Shown here: one piece after another, positions 7,787 to 14,983 of the stretch
Layout: the number at the start of each line of letters is the position of its first letter
Position numbering within the stretch: position 1 is the first letter of the stretch
Source of the DNA: an uncultured Bacilli bacterium
GTDB taxonomy: Bacteria > Bacillota_I > Bacilli_A > RF39 > UBA660
Assembly (NCBI GenBank): GCA_944363695.1
Contig: CALVUW010000002.1
Location: 1-26,916 of the forward strand
Reading direction: 5' to 3'
DNA: 26,916 nucleotides
Made by a program: the position numbers and the translations under genes
The notes under the pieces: model-generated
What the model saw: only the letters and a program-made list of their open reading frames with translations
Told to the model about the DNA's origin: nothing
Database searches by the model: none

Positions 7787-8676
7787 AAGAAGTAGAAAAA
7801 GAAGAAATCGGAAAAATTGTAAAAGAAGAGTTTTTGAGTAAATATACGTCCTATAAAGTAGGAGGGTTAGCACGTTGTATTATTTATCCTAAAAACGTAA
7901 CGAAGTTAGTGCAGTTGTGTCGCTTAATCAAAAAATATCAATTGCCTTTTATGATATTAGGTAATGGTACGAATGTATTGTTTAGTGATAAAGCTTATGA
8001 GGGTGTTATTATTAAATTAGATATGTTCAATGTGATTGAATTTATGGGGAATAAAGTAAGGGTACAAGCCGGTGCTTCACTTATGCGTGTAGCTAGTATG
8101 GCCGCAAGAAGAGGTTTAACTGGCTTGGAGTTTGCTAGTGGTATTCCTGGAACTGTTGGTGGAGCGATTTATATGAATGCTGGTGCCTATAAAAGTGATA
8201 TGGGATACATTGTTCAAAATGTAACGGTTTTAACACCAGATTTAAGAATTATCAATATGACTAATAAAGAGATGGATTTTCACTATCGCAGTTCGTATTT
8301 ACAACAACATCCTGGTTACATTTGTTTAGAAGCTATTTTAAAATTAGAGTATGGAGATCGCAAAGAAATTGAAAAGGTCAATAAAGATCGTAAAGCTCGT
8401 CGCCTTGTCTCACAGCCTTTAGAGTATCCTAGTGCTGGCAGTGTTTTCCGTAATCCAGAAGGTCAATATGCGGGAAAACTAATTGAAGATTTAGGCTTGA
8501 AGGGTCTAACCAAGGGTGGGGCGATGGTGAGCGATAAGCACGCTAATTTTATTATCAATAAAAATCAAGCCAGTGCCAAAGATATCCATGACTTAATTTT
8601 ATTTGTTCGAGATGCGGTAAAAGAGCATTATGGAATTGAACTAAAGATTGAACAAGAATTTGTAAATTGGGAGTAG
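7771..8676 (+). CDS. murB: UDP-N-acetylenolpyruvoylglucosamine reductase MurB
   Basis: A 301-residue FAD enzyme that reduces UDP-GlcNAc-enolpyruvate to UDP-MurNAc. FAD-binding landmarks are GNGTNVLFSD (64-73) and ASGIPGTVGGAIYMNAGAY (122-140). Catalytic residues are Arg173 in HYRSSYL, Ser224 in PSAGSVFRNP and a C-terminal Glu296. The short form without the extra loop of E. coli MurB is the type II arrangement common in Bacillota. It starts inside the end of murG (16-nt overlap) behind AAGAGG and ends 5 nt before ftsQ. The murG-murB-ftsQ order resembles the Bacillus division/cell-wall cluster. Confidence 0.95.
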   Translation: MQEFLKEVEKEEIGKIVKEEFLSKYTSYKVGGLARCIIYPKNVTKLVQLCRLIKKYQLPFMILGNGTNVLFSDKAYEGVIIKLDMFNVIEFMGNKVRVQAGASLMRVASMAARRGLTGLEFASGIPGTVGGAIYMNAGAYKSDMGYIVQNVTVLTPDLRIINMTNKEMDFHYRSSYLQQHPGYICLEAILKLEYGDRKEIEKVNKDRKARRLVSQPLEYPSAGSVFRNPEGQYAGKLIEDLGLKGLTKGGAMVSDKHANFIINKNQASAKDIHDLILFVRDAVKEHYGIELKIEQEFVNWE

Positions 8677-8681
8677 ACTAG

Positions 8682-9365
8682 ATGCCAAAAGTAATTAAAA
8701 AGAAAAAGTTAAAAATTATACCATTTTTTCTTTTTGTTCTTGTTATTGCAGGAATTATTTTTGGTGTGGATGTTTTTTTGGATACGAGAATTCAAAATAT
8801 TATTATCGGTGGCAATGAGATTCTATCTGATCAGCAGATTTTGGAATTGGCTAGTTTAACTGATTATCCTAGTTTTTATAAAACTACTGATGGCTCGATC
8901 GAAGATAAATTGTTAGAAAATCCATTTGTAGAAAAAGTATCTGTTAAGCGTAGTTTCTATCATGTCGTAACCATTCATATTACGGAACATCAAGTCTTAT
9001 TTAAAAAAGAATCTGATGGTAAGTTGGTATTAGACAATAAAGAAGAAATTGCAACGGATCAAGTTATTAGCTACTGTATACCACGATTAATTAACTATGT
9101 ACCCAATACAAAGTATGATCAATTCATTAAAGGTATGTTAGAAATCAATGCTGATGTACGTGAAAAAATTAGTGAAATTTCTTATGTTCCTAATGATTAT
9201 GACAAAGATCGTTTTCTGTTATATATGGATGATGGTAATAGTGTGTATTTGACTTTGACGAAGTTTAATATGATTAATTATTATAATGAAGTATTACCGC
9301 AATTAGGGGGCAAAAAAGGTATTTTATATTTAGATTCAGGTAATCATTTTAAAATTATGGAATAA
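8682..9365 (+). CDS. divIB: Cell division protein FtsQ/DivIB
   Basis: A 227-residue bitopic membrane protein: a basic cytoplasmic tail with KKKK, one transmembrane helix at about 13-31 and an extracytoplasmic part. The segment RIQNIIIGGNEILSDQQILELA (about 36-57) is a typical FtsQ POTRA start, and NPFVEKVSVKRSFYHVVTIHITEH continues it. In Bacillota DivIB acts with DivIC and FtsL at the septum to control septal peptidoglycan synthesis. It is somewhat short, with little beyond the beta domain and no long C-terminal tail. It follows murB by 5 nt. The neighbours ftsA and ftsZ common in other genomes are not adjacent. Confidence 0.88.
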   Translation: MPKVIKKKKLKIIPFFLFVLVIAGIIFGVDVFLDTRIQNIIIGGNEILSDQQILELASLTDYPSFYKTTDGSIEDKLLENPFVEKVSVKRSFYHVVTIHITEHQVLFKKESDGKLVLDNKEEIATDQVISYCIPRLINYVPNTKYDQFIKGMLEINADVREKISEISYVPNDYDKDRFLLYMDDGNSVYLTLTKFNMINYYNEVLPQLGGKKGILYLDSGNHFKIME

Positions 9366-9418
9366 AAAAGCAAGTATAGGATTTTGAAGTTAGCAATAAA
9401 AGTGAGGAATCGGTAATT

Positions 9419-9793
9419 ATGGGTAAGAATGGTTTCGATGATTCATATATCAGAGGAAAAATTGATATAGCATTTGCTAGATTAATTGGACCACTTGCAA
9501 TTATGAATGAATTAAAATCTTATGAAAGCTCGCATGAAGAAATACACAACTTGTTAGATATAGTAATAAAATGGGGTGCTAAATTTCAGAGTGTTCAAAA
9601 TTTGGCTTTTATAAAGTCTGATGAAATACTTGCTGTATATAATAGATTAGATGCCCTAAAAGATAAGTTCTTGTTTGATGCTAACTTAGGATTAGAAAAT
9701 GAATTATCAGACGAAGTTGTGATTTGGATATACGAATTAATGGAATTAAGAAAAATACAAATTGAAAGAGAATTAAAAAATCAACAATTATAA
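9419..9793 (+). CDS. Unknown 124-residue helical protein
   Basis: A small, mostly helical, acidic protein with no signal peptide, membrane segment or known motif. The C-terminus is a charged helix (YELMELRKIQIERELKN). A GAGG lies about 11 nt before the ATG, a modest ribosome binding site. It lies 53 nt after ftsQ with no terminator between and is followed directly by a strong terminator, so it probably ends the mur/ftsQ transcript. Codon use (AGA, ATA) looks more AT-rich than the mur genes, which may mean a later insertion. Function unknown. Confidence 0.6.
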   Translation: MGKNGFDDSYIRGKIDIAFARLIGPLAIMNELKSYESSHEEIHNLLDIVIKWGAKFQSVQNLAFIKSDEILAVYNRLDALKDKFLFDANLGLENELSDEVVIWIYELMELRKIQIERELKNQQL

Positions 9794-9840
9794 AAACATC
9801 CTATAAAATCTAACTAAGATTAGATAATAGGATGTTTTTT
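9793..9840. terminator. Bidirectional intrinsic terminator
   Basis: Outer stem ACATCCTAT (9796-9804) with ATAGGATGT (9827-9835) encloses an inner stem ATCTAA/TTAGAT (9809-9814 with 9820-9825). It is followed by T6 on the plus strand and by T5 on the minus strand, so it can end both the mur/ftsQ transcript and the convergent CPBP transcript. Confidence 0.9.
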
Positions 9841-9913
9841 AGGCTTTTATTTATTTAATTAATGGAACTATCGTTCATCAGGCGTAAATTATTTGCAAAA
9901 TTCTACAATGTTT

Positions 9914-10591
9914 TTATATGAAAGATAAAAGAATTAATAAGGTATTATGTAACATATGAATGGTAATTGGTGTGAAAATGGTATCTGTCTTATCATAAGC
10001 ATAAGCGAAAGAAAAGCCTAGGCCTCCATAAGAAATAATATAGAAGTATTCGTACCAGTTACTAGAACCAATGACATGCATAAGACCAAATACGAAACTA
10101 GATACGATAAAGAATACCCATTTGTTTGTAAAAATGCCGCGCATTGCTTTCCGGAATGTTAACTCCTCGACAATTGGTGCTAGAACACCAGCGGTTAGGA
10201 GCATTAGAATAGGCGAGGTAGCAATCAAAGCTTGTACCGTCATTTCATTAGATGAATTTTGCAAAGGAGTAAACATGGAAATTAATACATTCGTTACTAC
10301 CATAATAGTAAGCCCCATTAACCAATATCGTAATCCAGCATCGAAATTTTCTTTAAAGTTCCCTTTAAATTTTTGAAATTCCTGCTTTAATTCTTTATGA
10401 TAGAGGATAAATAACGCTATCGCTAGCATTAAATTTAAAAATAGATTAACTAACACGGTATCATTAGCGGTAGCATGTTCTACATCGATTTGAAATAAAT
10501 AAATAGGTATAATTTGTAAGTACTGTCGTAAGTAGAACAGAACAAATGTTAAAGCTGCTTTGCCAATGGCTATTTTTCTTGCCTTTGTCAT
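9914..10591 (-). CDS. CPBP-family intramembrane metalloprotease
   Basis: A 225-residue protein with several membrane helices and the motifs of the CPBP (CAAX-protease/bacteriocin-processing, Abi) family: EELTFR (E142, E143, R147), FGLMH (F168, H172) and HMLHN (H212, N216). The conserved Glu and His residues form a metal-binding active site in the membrane. Bacterial members act in bacteriocin self-immunity, peptide processing or, as in staphylococcal MroQ and SpdC, regulation; the substrate here is unknown. The frame opens at 10612, but that ATG is inside the -10 box; the start at 10591 directly follows GGTGATAAT. It is monocistronic, convergent with the mur operon and divergent from rimP. 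Confidence 0.9.
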   Translation of the reverse strand: MTKARKIAIGKAALTFVLFYLRQYLQIIPIYLFQIDVEHATANDTVLVNLFLNLMLAIALFILYHKELKQEFQKFKGNFKENFDAGLRYWLMGLTIMVVTNVLISMFTPLQNSSNEMTVQALIATSPILMLLTAGVLAPIVEELTFRKAMRGIFTNKWVFFIVSSFVFGLMHVIGSSNWYEYFYIISYGGLGFSFAYAYDKTDTIFTPITIHMLHNTLLILLSFI

Positions 10592-10616
10592 ATTATCACC
10601 TGTTATTATCATACCA
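10592..10616 (-). promoter_or_regulatory. Extended -10 promoter and leader of the CPBP gene
   Basis: Minus strand: TGGTATGAT (10616-10608), then 7 nt, then GGTGATAAT (10600-10592) before the ATG. The -35 is poor (TTCCAA at 16 nt). Predicted leader about ten nt. Confidence 0.58.
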
Positions 10617-10673
10617 CATAATTTTAAATTTGGAAGAGTGAACTGGTGACAATATCAGTAGAAGAATATTTTT

Positions 10674-10702
10674 TTGACAAAGTTACTACTTTCCTGTATA
10701 AT
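10674..10702 (+). promoter_or_regulatory. Consensus promoter of the rimP-nusA-infB operon
   Basis: Perfect TTGACA (10674-10679), 17-nt spacer, perfect TATAAT (10697-10702). Expected to be a very strong housekeeping sigma-A-type promoter, fitting a translation-factor operon. Confidence 0.9.
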
Positions 10703-10711
10703 GATAGACAA

Positions 10712-10745
10712 GAAAGGAGTGGGAAATAAAAAAGCCCACTCTTTC
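10712..10745 (+). promoter_or_regulatory. 5' leader hairpin of the rimP operon
   Basis: GAAAGgAGTGGG (10712-10723, one bulged G) pairs with CCCACTCTTTC (10735-10745) around an A-rich 11-nt loop. It starts only a few nt after the predicted transcript start, has no T-run, and its left arm contains an SD-like AAGGAG that would be hidden by pairing. It may stabilise the mRNA 5' end or be a regulatory leader; the rimP ATG follows 21 nt later behind a separate AAAGGAGG. Confidence 0.6.
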
Positions 10746-10766
10746 ATTTCGAATAAAGGAGGAAGT

Positions 10767-11027
10767 ATGAAAGAGAAAGTAACAATGCTGATTCAAGATG
10801 CCATTTCTTCTCTTCACTTAGAGGTGAGTGATGTATATTATAGTGAAGAAGAAGGAATCAAAACCCTTAACATTGAGTTAGATAGTGAACAAACAATTGA
10901 TGTCGATACGATTACGGCTGCGACAGAAATTATTAATCCAATCATCGATAGTAATCACTTAGCAGACGATATTGATGTATTAGATATTCATTCACGTAGT
11001 AAAGGAGATGATACCAATGAACGGTAA
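10767..11027 (+). CDS. rimP: RimP, truncated to the N-terminal domain
   Basis: An 86-residue protein matching the N-terminal domain of RimP, the 30S maturation factor: IQDAISSLHLEVSDVYYSEE, then IDVDTITAATEIINPIIDSNHLADD, ending at VLDIHSRSKGDD, where full-length RimP reads LEVSSPGLDRPL and enters its C-terminal SH3-like domain. Normal RimP is about 150 residues, so the second domain is absent. It is not a simple frameshift, since nusA begins 11 nt before the rimP stop and leaves no room. The start at 10767 has a strong AAAGGAGG. Position first in rimP-nusA-rnpM-infB-rbfA supports the identity. Whether the single domain works in ribosome assembly is unknown. Confidence 0.82.
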   Translation: MKEKVTMLIQDAISSLHLEVSDVYYSEEEGIKTLNIELDSEQTIDVDTITAATEIINPIIDSNHLADDIDVLDIHSRSKGDDTNER

Positions 11028-12201
11028 AGAATTTTTACGGGCCGTTGATAATATTGTTGCCGAAAAAAATATTGATAAGCAAATAGTTTATGATGCAATG
11101 CAACAAGCGCTAACATCAGCTTATAAGAAAAATAGCAATACAAAATGTAATAACGTAAAAGTGTTAATTAATGAGGATACAGGAGATATTAAAGTGTTTT
11201 CTTATTTAACAGTGGTACCAGATGATAAGATGACAAAAGAAGAATATGAAGATTATTTATTTGAGCATTATACAGATGAAGATGAGGAAGAAGAGATTGG
11301 AGAAGAGACAGCAGAAGAACCAGAAGAAAAAATTAGTTTCTTCAACCCAGAATGTGAAATCAAATTAAGTGATGCTCGTAAAATCGATAAAAGTTTAAAT
11401 ATCGGCGATACCATTGATACGGAAGTAACACCTCATGATTTTGGACGAGTAGCAGCCTCTACTGCTAAACAAGTCGTTGTACAAAAAATCAGAGAAGCAG
11501 AACGTAATAGTATTATGGAAGAATTTGGCGATAAACAAGATGAGTTATTAGTTGGTACGGTCGCTTTGGAAGATACAGATAATTATTTTATTGATTTGGG
11601 TAGAACGAATGGTATTTTACCTAAAAAAGATATCATTCCAGGCGAAAAAATTGAAATGGGTAGCCAGATTAAAGTATATGTTACCAAAGTAGATAATAAT
11701 GGTCGCAACTTATTAATCTTATTAAGCCGTACCCATTATGGCTTTGTAAAACGTCTGTTCGAATTAGAAATTCCAGAATTAAGTGATGGTACTGTATTAT
11801 TATATGGAGTTGCTAGAGAAGCGGGTGTTCGTAGCAAAGTCGCTGTTTATTCTGAAAATCCGAAAGTAGATCCAATTGGCGCTTGTATTGGTGAACGTGG
11901 TAGTCGTATTGCTCGGATTATGGAAGAATTGCACGGTGAGAAAATTGATATTATCAAATATGATAGTGATCCTGCTGTGTTCATTGCCAATGCCTTAAGT
12001 CCTGCTAAAGATGTAACCGTAGCGATTACTGATCCGAAAAAACAAGAAGCACTAGTAATTGCTGATGGTGATAACTTCTCATTAGCGATAGGTAAAAAAG
12101 GATTAAATGCTCGTTTAGCTTCTAGACTAACGCGTTATCGAATTGATATAAAAAACAGTGAACAAGCTGCTGCGGCAGGTATTAATATTAAAAACGGATA
12201 G
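11017..12201 (+). CDS. nusA: Transcription termination/antitermination factor NusA
   Basis: A 394-residue NusA with an N-terminal RNAP-binding domain (FLRAVDNIVAEKNIDKQIVYDAMQQAL), S1 domain (LLVGTVALEDTDNYFIDLG), and two KH domains with GERG (in IGACIGERGSRI) and GKKG (in LAIGKKGLNARLA). It binds RNA polymerase and nascent RNA, affecting pausing and termination. Relative to Bacillus NusA (371 residues) it has an insertion in the N-terminal domain rich in Asp/Glu, about residues 70-103. The start at 11017 is preferred over the in-frame ATG at 11008 because AAAGGAG is then 9 nt upstream. It overlaps rimP by 11 nt and precedes rnpM by 8 nt. Confidence 0.96.
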   Translation: MNGKEFLRAVDNIVAEKNIDKQIVYDAMQQALTSAYKKNSNTKCNNVKVLINEDTGDIKVFSYLTVVPDDKMTKEEYEDYLFEHYTDEDEEEEIGEETAEEPEEKISFFNPECEIKLSDARKIDKSLNIGDTIDTEVTPHDFGRVAASTAKQVVVQKIREAERNSIMEEFGDKQDELLVGTVALEDTDNYFIDLGRTNGILPKKDIIPGEKIEMGSQIKVYVTKVDNNGRNLLILLSRTHYGFVKRLFELEIPELSDGTVLLYGVAREAGVRSKVAVYSENPKVDPIGACIGERGSRIARIMEELHGEKIDIIKYDSDPAVFIANALSPAKDVTVAITDPKKQEALVIADGDNFSLAIGKKGLNARLASRLTRYRIDIKNSEQAAAAGINIKNG

Positions 12202-12209
12202 GTGTTTTT

Positions 12210-12473
12210 ATGAAAGTAAAAAAAATTCCTTTACGTACTTGTGTTGTAAGTGGAGAAAAATTAGATAAACGCGAATTATTACGTATTGTTAAAACCAAAG
12301 AAGGTATTATAAAAGTAGATGAAACAGGCAAAATGAATGGACGTGGTGCATATATTAAAAAAGATGCACAAATATTAGAAAAAGCAATTCAAAAAAATAG
12401 TTTAGGGAAAAAGTTAGAATGTGAAATCCCTGAGGAGATATATGAAGAAATTAGAATGATCATTAGTAAATAA
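12210..12473 (+). CDS. rnpM: RNase P modulator RnpM (YlxR)
   Basis: An 87-residue YlxR-family protein. RTCVVSGEKLDKRELLRIV (9-27) and GRGAYI (44-49) are the family's conserved parts; this member keeps only Cys11 of the paired cysteines seen in some relatives. YlxR/RnpM binds the RNase P RNA and modulates its activity in Bacillus. It sits between nusA and infB as in most Bacillota. The ylxQ gene (L7Ae-like) that usually follows is missing; infB begins 21 nt later. Confidence 0.92.
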   Translation: MKVKKIPLRTCVVSGEKLDKRELLRIVKTKEGIIKVDETGKMNGRGAYIKKDAQILEKAIQKNSLGKKLECEIPEEIYEEIRMIISK

Positions 12474-12494
12474 ATTAAGAAAGAGGTGAATGAT

Positions 12495-14612
12495 ATGAAC
12501 GTCAAGGAGTATGCAGAAGATATTGGTTGTAGTGTGGAAACAATTATAAAACACATGGAACGATTGGCTATGCCAACAGATGATTTAGATCGTATATTAA
12601 GTGATGAAGAGATCATTTTACTAGATAATTCTATTCAAGATGAGGAAGATTATGTGGCTGATGAGGAGTTAGTGAATGATTTTGAACTTGATGAAAAGGC
12701 AGAACAGATAGCTTATGATGCGAAATTAGCGACAGATGATCATATAAAAACGACAAAGGTAAAATCAAAAAATACAAAATCTTCAGATAATAAAAATACC
12801 TTTGCTGCAGATCGAAAGAAGATCTATAAACATCGAGAAAAGTTGCAAAGTAATGAGCAAGCTATCGATAAGGATATATTGCTATATAAGGATGGAATGA
12901 CCGTTAGTGAAGTGGCTAATGCGCTATCTATTAGTACAGGAGAAATCATAAAAAAATTAATGAGCCTAGGCATAATGGCTACACTTAATCAGAGTTTAAG
13001 TTTTGAAGATGTTGAGATTTTAGCACTTGACTTTAATAAAGTGGTTAAAAAAGAAGAAACGGTAGATATTTCTAATTTTGAAAATTATGAAATAGAAGAT
13101 AAAGCCGAAGATTTAGTAGAAAGACCGCCAGTCGTTACGATTATGGGTCATGTTGATCACGGAAAGACAACCCTATTAGATTATTTGCGTAAAAGTAGTG
13201 TTGCTAGTGGAGAAGCTGGTGGTATTACGCAAGCAATTGGAGCTTACCGGGTAAAATGCCAAGGAAAAATGATAACTTTTATTGATACACCGGGTCATGC
13301 TGCTTTTACCGAAATGCGAGCAAGAGGAGCTGCCGTTACGGATATTGTTATTATCATCGTAGCTGCTGATGATGGTGTTATGCCACAAACGAAAGAGGCG
13401 ATTGATCATGCTAAAGCAGCTAATGTACCAATTATTGTAGCTATCAATAAAATTGACAAGCCAGAAGCTAATATCGATCGGGTAATGAGTGGTCTTAGTG
13501 AAGCTGGTTTAACACCAGAAGAATGGGGTGGCGATACTATTGTTAATAAGATTTCTGCGGTTACTGGTGAAGGAGTAGAAAACTTATTAGAAAATATCTT
13601 ATTAGTAGCCGAAATGCAAGAATTAAAGGCCAATCCAGCTCGTTATGCTAGCGGTGTAGTATTAGAAAGTCAAATGGATAAGCATGTTGGTAGTGTTGTT
13701 ACATTATTAATTCAAAACGGGACTTTACGCTTAGGTGATCCTTTGGTAGTAGGAACTTCATTTGGTAAAGTACGTACCTTAAAAGATGATTTAGGACAAA
13801 ATATAGTAGAAGCAACGCCTTCTATGCCAGTAGAGATAACAGGGTTATCTACTCTTCCATCAGCAGGAGATAAGTTTATGGCTTTTGAAACGGAGAAGCA
13901 AGCAAAAGCAATTGCTGAAGAGCGGGCTTTACGGATGAGGGAAGCCGATACCAATAGGACTGGTATGAGTCTAGAGGATTTATTTGATCAAATTCATGAA
14001 GGCCTAAAAGAAGTAAACGTTGTTTTAAAAACAGATGTGAATGGTAGTTTAGAAGCTGTAAAGAAATCGCTAGAAAAAATTGATGTTGAAGGAATCAAAA
14101 TTCGCGTCATTCGTGGTGGAGTGGGAGCTATTACAGAAAGCGATGTCGTATTAGCACAAGCCTCTAATGCGATTATTATCGGTTTTAATGTTCGACCTAG
14201 TAGTAAAGCTAGCGATATTGCCAAAGAATACAATGTTGAAATTCGTCTTTATGATATTATCTATAAAGTAGTAGAAGATATGGAAGATGCCTTAAAAGGA
14301 ATGCTAGAACCAATCTATGAAGAAAAAGTGTTAGGGACTCTTGAAGTTAGACAACTATTTAAATTTTCAAAAGTTGGTATGATTGCTGGTTGTCATGTTT
14401 TAAGTGGAACGGTTAAATCAAATAGCAAAGCACGGGTTGTTCGTGATGGTATTGTCGTATATAATGGTGCGATAAAGAGTTTACAACACGAGAAAGACCA
14501 AGTAAAAGAAGTAAAGAAAGATATGGATTGTGGTCTAACGTTAGAGAATTTCCAAGATTATAAAGAAAAAGATATTATTGAAGTTTATGAATTGGTAGAA
14601 GTAAAACGATAA
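12495..14612 (+). CDS. infB: Translation initiation factor IF-2
   Basis: A 705-residue IF-2. Two IF2-N-type modules are seen, near 1-50 (VKEYAEDIGCSVETIIKHM) and near 135-185 (MTVSEVANALSISTGEIIKKL), joined by a charged linker. The GTPase domain has GHVDHGKT (218-225), DTPGHAAF, NKID and SAVTGEG, followed by beta-barrel domains and the fMet-tRNA-binding C-terminus (KVGMIAGCHVLSGTVK). It delivers initiator tRNA to the 30S subunit. The GTG at 12486 also opens the frame, but the ATG at 12495 sits 6 nt after AGAGGTG. Length is normal for a short-linker Gram-positive IF-2. Confidence 0.97.
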   Translation: MNVKEYAEDIGCSVETIIKHMERLAMPTDDLDRILSDEEIILLDNSIQDEEDYVADEELVNDFELDEKAEQIAYDAKLATDDHIKTTKVKSKNTKSSDNKNTFAADRKKIYKHREKLQSNEQAIDKDILLYKDGMTVSEVANALSISTGEIIKKLMSLGIMATLNQSLSFEDVEILALDFNKVVKKEETVDISNFENYEIEDKAEDLVERPPVVTIMGHVDHGKTTLLDYLRKSSVASGEAGGITQAIGAYRVKCQGKMITFIDTPGHAAFTEMRARGAAVTDIVIIIVAADDGVMPQTKEAIDHAKAANVPIIVAINKIDKPEANIDRVMSGLSEAGLTPEEWGGDTIVNKISAVTGEGVENLLENILLVAEMQELKANPARYASGVVLESQMDKHVGSVVTLLIQNGTLRLGDPLVVGTSFGKVRTLKDDLGQNIVEATPSMPVEITGLSTLPSAGDKFMAFETEKQAKAIAEERALRMREADTNRTGMSLEDLFDQIHEGLKEVNVVLKTDVNGSLEAVKKSLEKIDVEGIKIRVIRGGVGAITESDVVLAQASNAIIIGFNVRPSSKASDIAKEYNVEIRLYDIIYKVVEDMEDALKGMLEPIYEEKVLGTLEVRQLFKFSKVGMIAGCHVLSGTVKSNSKARVVRDGIVVYNGAIKSLQHEKDQVKEVKKDMDCGLTLENFQDYKEKDIIEVYELVEVKR

Positions 14613-14629
14613 ATAAGGAGGCACTCGTC

Positions 14630-14983
14630 ATGGCAGCGATAAAAATTGAACGTTTAAATCATGCAATGCAAGAAGAAATTAGTAAGATATTAATGTTAGA
14701 AATCAAAAATGAAGATATTAAATTTGTAACTATTACTGGTTGTGACATTTCTAATGATCTAAGTTATTGTAAAGTATATTTTACAGTGTTAGATCAAAGT
14801 CAAAAAGAAAAAATGACCGAGCTTTTGAATAAAGCTGCCGGTTTTATCCGGGGTGAAGTTAGTCAACGTATTGAGATGCGGCATACACCAGAATTAAAAT
14901 TTATTTATGATGAGTCTATTGCCTATGGAGAACATATGGATAAGATAATGGACCAATTGCAAAAGGAAGAAAATGGATTATAA
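14630..14983 (+). CDS. rbfA: 30S ribosome-binding factor RbfA
   Basis: A 117-residue RbfA with the expected KH-like fold pattern: ERLNHAMQEEISKILMLEIKN, the central VTITGCDISNDLSYCKVYFTVL, and the RHTPELKFIYDESIAYGEHMDKI end (RHTPEL is family-specific). It assists maturation of the 16S rRNA 5' end. A consensus AAGGAGG precedes it, and its last 11 nt overlap the next gene, indicating coupled translation with the carboxypeptidase-TruB fusion. Confidence 0.95.
   Translation: MAAIKIERLNHAMQEEISKILMLEIKNEDIKFVTITGCDISNDLSYCKVYFTVLDQSQKEKMTELLNKAAGFIRGEVSQRIEMRHTPELKFIYDESIAYGEHMDKIMDQLQKEENGL

Noticed and set aside
10071..10376. Plus-strand ORF inside the CPBP gene
   Set aside because: It is antisense to the conserved protease motifs and has no initiation signals.
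13176..14233. Several minus-strand ORFs inside infB
   Set aside because: They are antisense shadows of a highly conserved gene, without ribosome binding sites or recognisable domains.
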